IMG/VR virus record: IMGVR_UViG_3300037346_000322
Coordinates: 1-39,129 of that record
Reading direction: 5' to 3' (one strand)
Length of the DNA: 39,129 bases
From: a virus
In this document: positions 7,416-15,338 of the stretch, in pieces
How positions within the stretch are numbered: the first letter of the stretch is position 1
Layout of the letters: the number at the start of each line of letters is the position of its first letter
Translations under genes and position numbers: made by a program
The notes under the pieces: generated by a model
What the model saw: the letters and a program-made list of their open reading frames with translations, nothing else
Told to the model about the DNA's origin: nothing
Databases searched by the model: none

Positions 7416-7798
7416 CGCTCCTTCCTTTCTTTAGCTGTCTTCACTGTGTGACAAGGGTGGCAAAGTATCTGCAAGTTATCTGCTTCACAGAATAATGTCT
7501 CTACAAACCGTGGTAAGTCTCCATACTTCTTTAGACTCCCCGCAGGTTCAATGTGATCTATTGCTACTTCCTTATCCTGATACCACTTCTTACACTTAGC
7601 GCACTGGTATTCAAACTTGTGCCTCCCTTCTGTCAACGGGGGCTTATTTCTCCTGTGCTCGTTCTTCACTTGGAACTTAACAGGCCACTTGCTTGACGCT
7701 CTCCTCAGTGCAGAGCGTAGGAAGCTAAAGTATCTAGCTTCCGTCCACAAGCCGCCTGCTCTTGTCTTTGGTACCCTAGACCTAGTGGGTTGTTTCAT
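7412..7798 (-). CDS. HNH endonuclease
   Basis: A 128-residue protein with a basic N-terminal half and a C-terminal HNH domain. Visible elements are the first zinc pair C66-x2-C69, the first strand with D81-H82-I-E-P, Asn108 (D-N-L-Q-I-L), and the second zinc pair C113-x2-C116 followed by His117 in C-H-x-x-K-T. This is the compact zinc-stabilised ββα-metal nuclease arrangement found in phage packaging-associated and homing-type endonucleases. The gene lies beside the exonuclease gene, far from the terminase, so a role in host DNA degradation or recombination is more likely than packaging, but this is inference. Its start overlaps the end of the previous small ORF by 17 bases. Confidence 0.82.
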   Translation of the reverse strand: MKQPTRSRVPKTRAGGLWTEARYFSFLRSALRRASSKWPVKFQVKNEHRRNKPPLTEGRHKFEYQCAKCKKWYQDKEVAIDHIEPAGSLKKYGDLPRFVETLFCEADNLQILCHPCHTVKTAKERKER

Positions 7799-8018
7799 CT
7801 GGACTTGTTCCTAGAAATTCCTTTCTGAAACACTCAAGGAGTTCTTCCCGCACGAGTTCGAGAAGGGGTAATGCGAAGACCGGCGTTAGATTCGTCTGAA
7901 TCCTCAGACCCCCATCCTCCAGTGTTATCAGAATCGAACCCACCTCCTCGTCTGCTGCTTCCGTATCCGAATTCTTCGGAAAATTCAATACCTTCAAATC
8001 GGGCTTTTGCGGTTTCAT
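7782..8018 (-). CDS. Small phage protein overlapping the exonuclease C-terminus out of frame
   Basis: A 78-residue ORF of which about 185 bases are shared, in another frame, with the 3' end of the exonuclease gene. The sequence looks like a real folded protein: G-S-I-L-I-T-L-E-D-G-G-L-R-I-Q-T-N-L-T is a beta hairpin, followed by L-P-L-L-E-L-V-R-E-E-L-L-E-C-F, an amphipathic helix. The exonuclease residues in the overlap are low-complexity Gly/Ser/Asp. The ATG at 8018 has AGG eight bases upstream; an ATG at 8030 is the alternative. Its stop overlaps the HNH start, completing the chain of coupled genes. Function is unknown. Confidence 0.6.
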   Translation of the reverse strand: MKPQKPDLKVLNFPKNSDTEAADEEVGSILITLEDGGLRIQTNLTPVFALPLLELVREELLECFRKEFLGTSPDETTH

Positions 8019-8829
8019 ATAATACCTCATTCAATGTAAACATAATAGGATTGCCATCTTCATCTAACTCTCTCACCATCCATAGCAACTGTGCATTTTC
8101 TACAATGTAACCTTTGATAACTTCTTCGCTATATCCTTCTGAGATTCCCCAATGTAAATAAAGCTCGTAGACAAACGTCTCTGTCTGCTCAAGATCATGG
8201 GCTTCCTTCATCAGCTTACTCGCCCCTGCCTTACCTACACCCGTCTTAGAAATGCCGTACTTGGTGCAGACATGCGAGGGGAGTTTAGGTATCCCTTTGA
8301 TGTTATCCGTCAAGTCCCCCATCAGCATCTGATACCAGAAGTGTCGTGTGGCTTGGTAGTCTGAGTACCAGACAACTTCACCTGTCCTCGGATTGTGGTG
8401 CCAGCCGGGTGTGTTGTTTAAGTCTTTGTCGCCCGAAGAAAGAACAACAGTGGCTTTGTCTCTGTCCCCGCCAGCTAATAGGAAGTCTTTGTATAGCTCT
8501 ATCGAAACAGCATCATCAGCTTCCATTCCGTGACAGGGTATGGCGTTCTGTACGTCGAGGAGGTAGGCCAGAATGTCAGGGTAGTGTGCTGGCTTAGGTG
8601 TTGACACTCTATTCGCTTTGTAGCCTCGCGTCACAGCAATGTCCTCTCGGAAGTTACCATGCCCTTTGACGTACAGCACTCTCTCCTCTGCGTCACACTC
8701 CTTTACTATCTTGTTAAGACTGTTCTTCACTGTCTGTAAAGCAAATGCCAGTGGCTCAGACTTAGCTGCAAAGCCTACACTATAGCAGAGCTGGTCACTG
8801 TCTATCAACACTGTTTTAAACCTACTCAT
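7834..8829 (-). CDS. 5'-3' exonuclease (T7 gp6-like/FEN family)
   Basis: A 331-residue nuclease of the PIN/FEN-like superfamily. Acidic metal ligands appear in the expected blocks: L-I-D-S-D near the N-terminus, G-M-E-A-D-D-A-V, S-S-G-D-K-D-L-N-N, and G-D-L-T-D-N-I-K-G-I-P, followed by the helix-hairpin-helix-like K-T-G-V-G-K-A-G-A. In T7 this enzyme removes RNA primers, degrades host DNA and helps recombination. It lies in the replication block next to the SSB and polymerase genes. The last 45 or so residues are Gly/Ser/Asp-rich and overlap another ORF. The ATG at 8829 is preferred because AAGGAG is well placed; the longer frame from 8853 would overlap the TTATAAC dyad. Confidence 0.85.
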   Translation of the reverse strand: MSRFKTVLIDSDQLCYSVGFAAKSEPLAFALQTVKNSLNKIVKECDAEERVLYVKGHGNFREDIAVTRGYKANRVSTPKPAHYPDILAYLLDVQNAIPCHGMEADDAVSIELYKDFLLAGGDRDKATVVLSSGDKDLNNTPGWHHNPRTGEVVWYSDYQATRHFWYQMLMGDLTDNIKGIPKLPSHVCTKYGISKTGVGKAGASKLMKEAHDLEQTETFVYELYLHWGISEGYSEEVIKGYIVENAQLLWMVRELDEDGNPIMFTLNEVLYETAKARFEGIEFSEEFGYGSSRRGGGFDSDNTGGWGSEDSDESNAGLRITPSRTRAGRTP

Positions 8830-8843
8830 ATCAAACTCCTTCT

Positions 8844-8862
8844 GGTATAACACTGTTATAAG
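8844..8862. promoter_or_regulatory. TTATAAC dyad, copy 1 (upstream of the exonuclease)
   Basis: GGTATAAC-ACT-GTTATAAG: right arm perfect, left arm seven of eight to the CTTATAAC-N3-GTTATAAG family consensus. It lies between a G/C-rich hairpin and the exonuclease ribosome binding site. No -35 box is found at 16-18 bases, so it is not itself an obvious sigma-70 promoter. Confidence 0.75.
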
Positions 8863-8865
8863 AAG

Positions 8866-8881
8866 GGGGCATCCTTGCCCC
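8866..8881 (-). terminator. Possible intrinsic terminator or attenuator after the SSB gene
   Basis: On the minus strand GGGGCA-AGGA-TGCCCC forms a six-pair G/C-rich stem with a four-base loop, followed by CTTCTTA, which is T-rich but interrupted. It lies directly after the SSB stop and before the TTATAAC dyad and the exonuclease start. It could end part of the transcription between SSB and exonuclease. Confidence 0.4.
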
Positions 8882-8888
8882 TGTTAGT

Positions 8889-9455
8889 CTACTTGAAAAT
8901 GTCACTCAGATCATCTGAGTCTGGTAGTGCTACCTCCGTCACTTTAGGGGGGACAGGTGTCTTGGAAGGCTCCTCGGAACTGCCATCCACTATCTTCTCT
9001 TTCAGACCTTTAACCATACGATAGACCTGCTGTGTATGCTCCAAGAAGAAGCGGTAGTAGGACGCGCTACCTACCTCGTCTGGTTTGAACTTTGCCATCG
9101 CCATTGCGCTTGCTATATTACTAGCATGGCCAATCTCTACCCCTAGTGTGCTGTAGCCACCGCCTGTAGCTTTGGCGGGGGCTGCTCTCGGAGTAGAGCC
9201 AGCGGTCTTAGGAGAGCCACCAGCACCATGTTCGTACTCAGCTACCTCATGGCCGCTTGATACGATCTTTACAGCATTCAAATACTTCCCTGTCTTACCT
9301 GCATTAAACGTAATCATATCCCCCTTAGCAGGGATGGTAAAGTTCACTTGATCTAAACCCGTTCCATACCAATTGCCATCGACAAGAACAGCCAGCTTGC
9401 CCCACTGGTTCGGGTTAAGACATACTTCCACTACACCTTGTATTGTTCCACTCAT
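8889..9455 (-). CDS. Single-stranded DNA-binding-like protein
   Basis: A 188-residue protein. Residues about 5-70 form a beta-rich, OB-fold-like segment (V-V-E-V-C-L-N-P... V-N-F-T-I-P-A-K-G-D-M-I-T-F). An Ala/Gly/Pro linker follows, then a helical part and a very acidic C-terminus ending in D-S-D-D-L-S-D-I-F-K. A folded basic/aromatic head with an acidic tail ending in an aromatic-containing tip is the plan of bacterial SSB and of phage single-stranded DNA-binding proteins. The tail recruits polymerase and primase-helicase. The gene lies between the exonuclease and the polymerase, as expected. It has its own strong sigma-70-like promoter, consistent with high expression. The alternative is a structural OB protein of another function. 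Confidence 0.65.
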   Translation of the reverse strand: MSGTIQGVVEVCLNPNQWGKLAVLVDGNWYGTGLDQVNFTIPAKGDMITFNAGKTGKYLNAVKIVSSGHEVAEYEHGAGGSPKTAGSTPRAAPAKATGGGYSTLGVEIGHASNIASAMAMAKFKPDEVGSASYYRFFLEHTQQVYRMVKGLKEKIVDGSSEEPSKTPVPPKVTEVALPDSDDLSDIFK

Positions 9456-9493
9456 AAATACATCCTCTGGGTTAAGTTACTTTCTATACTAAC

Positions 9494-9522
9494 AGTATAT
9501 CACGTTATAAGAACCTCGTCAA
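9494..9522 (-). promoter_or_regulatory. Near-consensus sigma-70 promoter for the SSB gene
   Basis: On the minus strand TTGACG (9522-9517), a 17-base spacer and TATACT (9499-9494), each five of six to consensus with ideal spacing. It lies between the polymerase stop region and the SSB start at 9455. The spacer contains CTTATAAC (9511-9504), one half of the dyad found elsewhere, so a factor bound there would overlap the promoter. Confidence 0.75.
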
Positions 9523-9525
9523 TCA

Positions 9526-11532
9526 CTAATGTGTTTCACTCCAATCTGCACCAATCTTATATGAGCCACTCAGGGGTACATTCAGTTTCAAATATACACC
9601 TGCATCCCTGATAGACTCACACCCTATTCTGCCTACTTCCTCTGCAATGTCTGGCAGACACTCCCACTGCTCCTCGTCGTGCATCCGTATCAATCCATGT
9701 GCCATATCCCCGACAGATTTCTTAATACGCGCATCAGCAATAACCATAGCATGTTTCATCACCACTGCGCCAGCGCCTTGCAGTTTTGTGTTAAGCAATG
9801 CGCTTTTTTTCCTTGTAGTCAAAAGCCTACCATCCAAGCCTATCAAATACTTCTGCTCAAGATCGTGCCACTCTGCTTCCAAGCTATCCTTCAAGGAAGT
9901 TAAGCCGTGGTTTAGTTCCCAGAAGTGGTCGTACCACAGCGTAGCTTTAGTCAGACTGACATTCAGACTTTCTGCTAGCTTCGGCGGTCTGGCTCCGTAG
10001 GTGATAGCATACTTAAACGTCTTCGCTACGTCCCTGTCCTTCAGCCCTAGCTTCCTCCAATTCAGTGTGTGTACATCTGTACCCAGAGCACTGTCACCTT
10101 CCGTAAGTGTAAGGGCATAGTCTGGGTCGAATGGGTAAACATAATGGGCTTCCATACATGCTTCCAAGCTGTCAGCATCCCAGCCTACCATCACCTTCCC
10201 CCCTCTAGCGCGAAAGAGAGAGCGAAACTCTTTACCCATAAAGCTAGTCACTCGCGGTATATTAACAATACCCCTATGCTTAAACCTCGCCGTAGGTGTC
10301 CCGCAAGTGTCAGCATCAGAGCGCATAACGAAACCCCCTCCGGGGACGCCATCAGACTTGACAAGCAAGCCCGTAGCCCCAGAAGCCCCTTTCAGTAAAC
10401 TCATTTTGGTGCGCGTCTGCATCCATTCAATAAGGATTTCAACCCACTCAACACCCTCTCCCATGCGCCGCAGATTAGGGCAGATTTCCTTCGTCACCTT
10501 GTCGGCAAGAAGGGGGCTAGTCTTCACAGTGGCCCCTGTTTCCTTATCTCGCTTTACATTCCACATTGTAGGTTCCCAGCGTGATTCCAGCAGATACTGC
10601 TTAATGCGAGCTGTCTGCCCCGGCTTTAGCTGCTCCTTTGTAGTTAAGGGGGAAGTGAGAGGCAGTGGATAGGTAGCCCTCCCAGAAGAAACAGGGGTAG
10701 CAGACCACTGTCCGAATACCCCCGTAGTCTTTCTGAGTATGTAGCCATTCCTGTCTAAATACTTCACAAAAGCTACGCTTGGCCTCCCGTCCTTCGTGAT
10801 CTGAACTATAGGCGGCATGTCGAGAGCCTTTAGCGGTATGTCCACTATAGGTAGTTGGGTTTCTAACTCATCTTGCAAAGTATCGCTACGCTTATATAGC
10901 ATGTTATAAAGATCAATCCCTGCTAGCTGGTTGAAGGAAACCCCCAAGTCCACTTGTCTTTGCACTATCTCTGCTACAGCTTGCTCTATTTTAAGCGGAT
11001 GCTCCCAACTAGCAGAAGGGTGCTCTGCCACAGGGAGGGAGAGTAGTTTGTTTACCACCGCAGCAGTCACCAGTAGGTCTTGCTTCAGATAGTTCCTCAG
11101 CTCTGGAAGCGGCGTAAGGTTATAAAAATCCTCCTTCGCTTGCTGGCTTTCTGGTACATCATCCTTCCAGAAGTCGGGCCTAGCGGGGAAAAAGTGTTGC
11201 GCCATAGCCTTGAGTGAGAAACCCTTTGCATGGTCAGGCATTAACATCTTAGCAAGTAACAAGCCATCTACCTGCCGGTGGCCATGTTCTAGGAACAGCG
11301 CCCCAATGTCTACCCCCAGTAGCCGCTTCATTACAGGCAAGTCAAACCGCGCACCGTTCCATGTCCCAATAGACCCCGGTTCCAACAGCTTTAGCAGCTT
11401 GGCTAACTCCGCCCCGTCTTGAAAGAAATAGTACATCGCGTCTTTAATGCGAAGGATGCCAGCTAGCCGCATCTCCGTAGCAGGGATGGTTGTCTCTATG
11501 TCTAGTATATAATCAACACAATTGAGTCTCAT
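9526..11532 (-). CDS. DNA polymerase, family A (T7-like) with 3'-5' exonuclease
   Basis: A 668-residue replicative polymerase, close to the 704 of T7 gp5. The proofreading domain shows Exo I D11-I-E13-T-T, Exo II N59-G-A-R-F-D64 and Exo III around Q-D152-L-L-V-T. The polymerase domain shows motif A D452-A-D454-S-L-E, motif B R500-D-V-A-K504-T-F-K-Y508-A-I-T-Y-G and motif C H618-D619-E620. All metal ligands are present, so it should be active for both synthesis and proofreading. The motif B position equivalent to E. coli Phe762 is Tyr508, as in T7, a state linked in viral metagenomic studies to lytic phages. The first four bases overlap the primase-helicase gene (ATGA), so the two replisome proteins are coupled. 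Confidence 0.93.
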   Translation of the reverse strand: MRLNCVDYILDIETTIPATEMRLAGILRIKDAMYYFFQDGAELAKLLKLLEPGSIGTWNGARFDLPVMKRLLGVDIGALFLEHGHRQVDGLLLAKMLMPDHAKGFSLKAMAQHFFPARPDFWKDDVPESQQAKEDFYNLTPLPELRNYLKQDLLVTAAVVNKLLSLPVAEHPSASWEHPLKIEQAVAEIVQRQVDLGVSFNQLAGIDLYNMLYKRSDTLQDELETQLPIVDIPLKALDMPPIVQITKDGRPSVAFVKYLDRNGYILRKTTGVFGQWSATPVSSGRATYPLPLTSPLTTKEQLKPGQTARIKQYLLESRWEPTMWNVKRDKETGATVKTSPLLADKVTKEICPNLRRMGEGVEWVEILIEWMQTRTKMSLLKGASGATGLLVKSDGVPGGGFVMRSDADTCGTPTARFKHRGIVNIPRVTSFMGKEFRSLFRARGGKVMVGWDADSLEACMEAHYVYPFDPDYALTLTEGDSALGTDVHTLNWRKLGLKDRDVAKTFKYAITYGARPPKLAESLNVSLTKATLWYDHFWELNHGLTSLKDSLEAEWHDLEQKYLIGLDGRLLTTRKKSALLNTKLQGAGAVVMKHAMVIADARIKKSVGDMAHGLIRMHDEEQWECLPDIAEEVGRIGCESIRDAGVYLKLNVPLSGSYKIGADWSETH

Positions 11533-13196
11533 TTAACTTCTCCCGTGAGCACAACTGGCTCTGGCCGTGGTGCATTGACGAGCCTACCAGTTTCGGGGAC
11601 ATATAACAACCTGTCCATTACCCCTGTCCTGCTGAACACCCGGTTCTTCAACACCCTCACTTTAACCTTGTTGTTGTCCGATTCTTCCTCAGCTTGTTGA
11701 TCGCGTTCTAAACCTATCACTGCAAAGGAATACTGCTCTAGTGCTGCACTACCTCGCAGGTCAGTGAGCCGTATCTCTCGCCCCTCAGGGTGCGCTACAC
11801 CGTCTGTCTGCCTCTTGAGGTGAGCTACAATAACGATTCCTACACCTGTCTCCGTAACAAGCGAAGCCAGCTTGTTCATTAGTATGTCAATAGCCTTAGC
11901 CTCCCCCATTCGATTATTCTCAGTACCAGCAAGCGCAACTCCTATGTGATCGAGGATGATAAAGTCTACAGAGCCTGAGCGAGCGTAGCTAGACAACGTG
12001 GACAATAGGCTGTAGTTGTCCAAGTTCCCAGTGTGCCTGTAAAAGTAGCTCTTGCCTCCCGCTATTAGCTTATCATAAGAAGGCTGACACTCAGACATAC
12101 TAGGGGGTGCAAACTTAAACACATTAAGCGGGATGTTCATATCCAATGCTATCAAACTCTTAACAGTTACCTTGAGCTGATCTTCTAAAGCTATGGATGC
12201 CACGCCTAGTCCTTGCTCTATCAGACACTTGGTAATCTCCCTAGTGAAGGTGGTCTTGCCAATACCTGAATCAGCGCACACCATAACAATCTCCCCCTTG
12301 CGGATACCATGCAGGGCTGACTGTAGGCCAGCGAAAGGCAGGGGGTATCCTTCATCCTCTGGCTCGAGTAAATCCGCTAGCGGTATGTCAGCCCCATTGA
12401 CAAGACCTAGTGGCATGTACTGTTTAGCTGCTGCAATAGCTCGTAAAAAATCCTTCTGATGCCCTGCAACATGATAGTCACTTGCATCCTTGCCCAGCTT
12501 ACTGTCTAACAAAACAATCTTCACTGCCACTGAAGCAATAAGCCAATCCGCAATGGCGGCGGAAGCGGCAAGCCCCGGTTTATCATTGTCCAGACAAAGA
12601 TACACTGTCTTGTAGCCCTTAAAGAAGTCGAGCTGTGCTTTAACACTCTTGTCCAGACTTGCGCCATTGGGCAAGCTAACTACATCACACTCCTGCGGTA
12701 CGATACCCACCGTTAGCATTTGCTTTGCTGCTAAGCAATCCTCCTCCCCTTCAACCACTAACAGCTTCCCACTCCCCTTTGTGTAAAGGTTACGCCCAAA
12801 CAGAGTAGACCTATCGCCCTTCACAGAGAATGAGATAGACTTAGCAACTCCCAACTGTCTCCGCTTATACCCTACAACCTCCTCGCCTTGGTAATGCGGG
12901 TAAAATATATCGTGCCCGTCATGCCGCACACCATACTGCGCTGCAATCTCTAATGTAATACATCTGCCAGTATTTGTGCCAATCGGTATAGCCTCAAACT
13001 CCTCAAGAGTCATGCCCCAATGTGCTTCTTCTTTTGTTAACATCTTCTCTAGCTCCGTTGTAGTGCTACCTTCGCCAGCCATACCCTTGTAACCGCAAGC
13101 ATGGCAAAATGTGTTACCTTCTGGAAAAACAGTGAGGTTATCCCCAGTCCTGTCTCTCCCTTCTTCCCGGCAGGAAGGGCAAGCTGTCTTGTGCAT
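11529..13196 (-). CDS. Bifunctional primase-helicase (T7 gp4-like)
   Basis: A 555-residue replisome protein. The N-terminal zinc ribbon has C6-x2-C9 and C31-x2-C34 for primase template recognition. The Toprim primase core is seen as L-L-V-V-E-G-E-E-D (about 145-153) and C-L-D-N-D-K-P-G (201-208). The RecA/DnaB-type helicase begins with Walker A A308-D-S-G-I-G-K-T-T316, continues with Walker B D-F-I-I-L-D-H near 400 and ends with the conserved V-I-V-A-H-L-K-R-Q. It unwinds DNA and lays RNA primers for the coupled polymerase. It starts at the end of the zinc-ribbon gene (overlap of one base) under the strong promoter at 13576-13604. Confidence 0.93.
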   Translation of the reverse strand: MHKTACPSCREEGRDRTGDNLTVFPEGNTFCHACGYKGMAGEGSTTTELEKMLTKEEAHWGMTLEEFEAIPIGTNTGRCITLEIAAQYGVRHDGHDIFYPHYQGEEVVGYKRRQLGVAKSISFSVKGDRSTLFGRNLYTKGSGKLLVVEGEEDCLAAKQMLTVGIVPQECDVVSLPNGASLDKSVKAQLDFFKGYKTVYLCLDNDKPGLAASAAIADWLIASVAVKIVLLDSKLGKDASDYHVAGHQKDFLRAIAAAKQYMPLGLVNGADIPLADLLEPEDEGYPLPFAGLQSALHGIRKGEIVMVCADSGIGKTTFTREITKCLIEQGLGVASIALEDQLKVTVKSLIALDMNIPLNVFKFAPPSMSECQPSYDKLIAGGKSYFYRHTGNLDNYSLLSTLSSYARSGSVDFIILDHIGVALAGTENNRMGEAKAIDILMNKLASLVTETGVGIVIVAHLKRQTDGVAHPEGREIRLTDLRGSAALEQYSFAVIGLERDQQAEEESDNNKVKVRVLKNRVFSRTGVMDRLLYVPETGRLVNAPRPEPVVLTGEVK

Positions 13197-13489
13197 TAGT
13201 TTTCTCCATAGCTGTCGAGGTAACCCAGTTCGCCCATCGCATCCTGTCCGTACCCATGATATTCATCATCTACCAGTAAACTTCCTGTGTCATACTTCCA
13301 TGCGACATCACTAGCCATACTCTGCAAGTCCGAATCTTCTGAGTCTTCTTGGTCAGTCGCAGCTTTAAGTGCTACTGGCAAACAGACATGGCATAGGCTC
13401 TCGAACTGCTGAATCTCTACCCTCCAAAGGGGATAGAAAGAAGTGTTACATGCGCTGCATCGTGCATAAGCTCTTTCTAAGCTACTCAT
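13196..13489 (-). CDS. Small zinc-ribbon protein
   Basis: A 97-residue protein with C11-x2-C14 and C33-x2-C36, a four-cysteine zinc ribbon spaced by an aromatic strand (F-Y-P-L-W-R), followed by an acidic C-terminal half rich in Asp, Ser and Gly. Small treble-clef/ribbon proteins with a 'C-x-x-C ... F-Y-P ... L-C-x-x-C-L' pattern occur in many phages, and their role is unknown. The ATG at 13489 is used because AAGGAAC precedes it; the longer frame from 13531 lacks a good site. It is the first gene after a perfect sigma-70 promoter and overlaps the primase-helicase start, so it may act with the replisome or in its regulation. Confidence 0.72.
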   Translation of the reverse strand: MSSLERAYARCSACNTSFYPLWRVEIQQFESLCHVCLPVALKAATDQEDSEDSDLQSMASDVAWKYDTGSLLVDDEYHGYGQDAMGELGYLDSYGEN

Positions 13490-13529
13490 TGCTAGTTCCT
13501 TTTTGTTTGTTTCTTTGTCGATACTGGTC

Positions 13530-13544
13530 AAGAACTACGTTCTT
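13530..13544. promoter_or_regulatory. Short perfect dyad downstream of the replication promoter
   Basis: AAGAAC-TAC-GTTCTT, two six-base arms with a three-base centre. It lies about 30 bases downstream of the start point predicted from the promoter at 13576-13604. Same 3-base-centre geometry as the TTATAAC dyads but a different sequence. It could be an operator in the leader; function unknown. Confidence 0.45.
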
Positions 13545-13575
13545 AACAATCTCCTTAACAACAAGCTACAGTACT

Positions 13576-13604
13576 ATTATACAACTGCTGTAAATTGTTG
13601 TCAA
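13576..13604 (-). promoter_or_regulatory. Perfect consensus sigma-70 promoter for the replication block
   Basis: On the minus strand TTGACA (13604-13599), exactly 17 bases, then TATAAT (13581-13576), all twelve positions matching the bacterial sigma-70 consensus. It directs transcription into the zinc-ribbon, primase-helicase and polymerase genes. Transcription would start near 13569, leaving a leader of about 80 bases before the first start codon at 13489. This fits early use of unmodified host RNA polymerase. Confidence 0.9.
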
Positions 13605-13626
13605 GTTTTATTTTCAATAGCCGTAA

Positions 13627-14184
13627 TTATACCCCATAGCCCTTCTTTTCTTTCATCTTGTCCAAGACTAGCCGGGCAATATCATCGAGAGGGTGGTGTT
13701 CGCACAGCCTCTCTATGACAGCTTCGGGGCAGTTTTTCATCCAGCCCGATACTTCCGCCCAAGCGTCTACAGTAGCCGCTGCCGCGTGCGCTATCGGTTC
13801 TTCCCACGGCTCAGGCTCTGCTGCAACGAGGGTAGGGGGTACTACTGGTGCCGCTTCATAGAAATGTACAGGAGAACGCTGTGTGCATTTGATACTATGC
13901 CCAAGAGCCTTTTTACACAGCCTCGATACATCGTTGATTACATTGTTGAACTGTTTTTGTCTGAGCTTGTACTCATCGGTACCTTTCTCCGGTTCAGCGA
14001 GCCATTCATTCAGGTCACTGCGTAGCAGAGTCACAACGTCTGCTATATCAGTTGCTATTTTGCCATCTGTCTGACCATGCTCTAATTCGTCTGCAATGTA
14101 CCCTCTAATGTCTCCTTGAAATTTGGTGCCTGTCCGTACCGCTTGGCTACCAGCTTTTGCCATCTGATCTATCTGTGCGTTCAT
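13627..14184 (-). CDS. Hypothetical protein
   Basis: A 185-residue soluble protein. The N-terminal half is helical (D-I-A-D-V-V-T-L-L-R-S-D-L-N-E-W-L...), the middle is Pro/Ala-rich (A-A-P-V-V-P-P-T-L-V), and the end is a second helical block finishing with a Lys-rich tail. No cysteine pairs, catalytic motif or hydrophobic segment is visible, and I do not recognise the family. It has TAGGAG before the ATG and is preceded by the most perfect TTATAAC dyad. It lies between the CobS-like ATPase and the replication promoter, so it ends the first minus-strand unit. Confidence 0.7.
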   Translation of the reverse strand: MNAQIDQMAKAGSQAVRTGTKFQGDIRGYIADELEHGQTDGKIATDIADVVTLLRSDLNEWLAEPEKGTDEYKLRQKQFNNVINDVSRLCKKALGHSIKCTQRSPVHFYEAAPVVPPTLVAAEPEPWEEPIAHAAAATVDAWAEVSGWMKNCPEAVIERLCEHHPLDDIARLVLDKMKEKKGYGV

Positions 14185-14214
14185 AATCTTTTCTCCTAAA
14201 AGGTTGGGTTGCGC

Positions 14215-14233
14215 CTTATAACATGGTTATAAG
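14215..14233. promoter_or_regulatory. TTATAAC dyad, copy 2 (perfect)
   Basis: CTTATAAC-ATG-GTTATAAG, both arms perfect, flanked outside by GCGC and GGCGC so that the symmetry extends to about 12 bases per side with one extra G. It lies in the 62-base gap between the CobS-like gene and the 13627-14184 gene, upstream of the TAGGAG ribosome binding site. No -35 element is evident. Confidence 0.85.
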
Positions 14234-14246
14234 GGCGCGAGAGTAG

Positions 14247-15317
14247 CTACTTACTTCCAAAAGCGGCGCGTAAGCATTCTGTTACGTCAGGTAGTTCTGC
14301 GCTGCTACAGAAGTTAGTGTAACACATTTCAATAGCCTGTTTGATGGTTACGCCATGCACCACCATCTTGCATATATCATTAAGCTGGCGAGGGCTGAAT
14401 GCCGTATTAAGCTCACCCTTCTTGAATCCTGCGTGAATCAGGGAAGAGAAGGTAGCAAGCTGCTGTACCTCAAGAGGTGCCATCGAGCTTCCCACTAGTG
14501 CCGCGATTAACTCTTGCTCCTCATACCTCGACAAGTAATCAGCTTCCAGAAGGATACCCCAAGCGTTGCGGAAAGCTGCATCCTGCACGTTAGACATAGG
14601 GTACTTGTCCATGTTCTCACCGTCACCTTTTGTATTATCGGTAGCGCAAACTACCCAATAGCTGTCAGGTGTAATCGCCTTAGTACCAGCTTCCTTCATC
14701 TCTGGTAGATATATCTCATTACGATCTAACACCCGCTTGTATATCATATTAGCACCTCCCGGCGCTCTGGACAGTTCATCGAGTATCACTACAGTGGGAG
14801 CGGTCGCAGACAGTGGCAAGTCACCGGGAACAAAATTTGTGTCACCGTCTGTGATATGCACAGTGCCAAAAACTTGCGCCTTATCAAGCTCTGCTGTGTT
14901 GTCTATGCGTAAGACGGGTCGCCCTGTCATACTAGCATAGTATTCATATATGCGTGTCTTACCGCAACCCGTGGGGCCTACAGACAAGGGCTTGATACCA
15001 TGTGCAAAAGCAAAGCTAATCCATTCTATATCCTTTTTTGGTAGGACAAATCCCGTGATAGGTAGTTCGCATTCATATCCACGGAATACAGGTACTAGGT
15101 GGTTCGGGACGTGTGTAGGCTCGAACCCAAACAGCTCACTGAAAGGCACTGTACACATTTCTTTACCATCCTCGCGTTCAACCCAACCTGTCCCAGTCAG
15201 TTCAACTGGTTTTGGTGGTGCGACTTCCTCCGGTAGGTCAAGCGCAGGCTCTGGCAGAGTCTCGCCTAACATTTCCATAAGTTCGTCAGCTATACTTTTT
15301 TCACGTTCGCTCATCAT
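14247..15317 (-). CDS. CobS/MoxR-like AAA+ ATPase
   Basis: A 356-residue AAA+ protein. The Pro/Glu-rich N-terminus is followed by F-S-E-L-F-G-F (59-65), resembling the segment that precedes the ATPase core in CobS. Then come Walker A G114-P-T-G-C-G-K-T121, Walker B V-V-I-L-D-E181, sensor-like C-A-T-D-N-T and an arginine-finger region near 'F-R-N-A'. CobS is the ATPase subunit of aerobic cobaltochelatase, and MoxR-type relatives remodel proteins together with a VWA partner. Here the partner is the next gene upstream (15339-16985), 21 bases away, so the two are expected to form a complex. Whether it inserts cobalt or does something phage-specific cannot be decided; no CobN is present. TTAGGAG precedes the start. 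Confidence 0.8.
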   Translation of the reverse strand: MMSEREKSIADELMEMLGETLPEPALDLPEEVAPPKPVELTGTGWVEREDGKEMCTVPFSELFGFEPTHVPNHLVPVFRGYECELPITGFVLPKKDIEWISFAFAHGIKPLSVGPTGCGKTRIYEYYASMTGRPVLRIDNTAELDKAQVFGTVHITDGDTNFVPGDLPLSATAPTVVILDELSRAPGGANMIYKRVLDRNEIYLPEMKEAGTKAITPDSYWVVCATDNTKGDGENMDKYPMSNVQDAAFRNAWGILLEADYLSRYEEQELIAALVGSSMAPLEVQQLATFSSLIHAGFKKGELNTAFSPRQLNDICKMVVHGVTIKQAIEMCYTNFCSSAELPDVTECLRAAFGSK

Positions 15318-15338
15318 GTCATACTCCTAAGGTTTAAG

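Noticed and set aside
7894-7909. GTCTGA-N4-TCAGAC inverted repeat in the exonuclease tail, and similar ones at 16272 and 26902
   Set aside because: They encode acidic Ser/Asp/Glu runs (S-E-D-S-D and S-E-S-Q), where codon choice alone gives the symmetry; spacing and flanks do not match the intergenic dyads except by chance at 26902.
10891-10910. CTTATATA-GCAT-GTTATAAA inside the polymerase gene as another TTATAAC dyad
   Set aside because: The centre is four bases and the left arm is degenerate; it is in coding sequence with no gene start nearby.
14214-14238. The perfect dyad as an intrinsic terminator
   Set aside because: The symmetrical stem is A/T-rich in its centre and no T-run follows on the minus strand.
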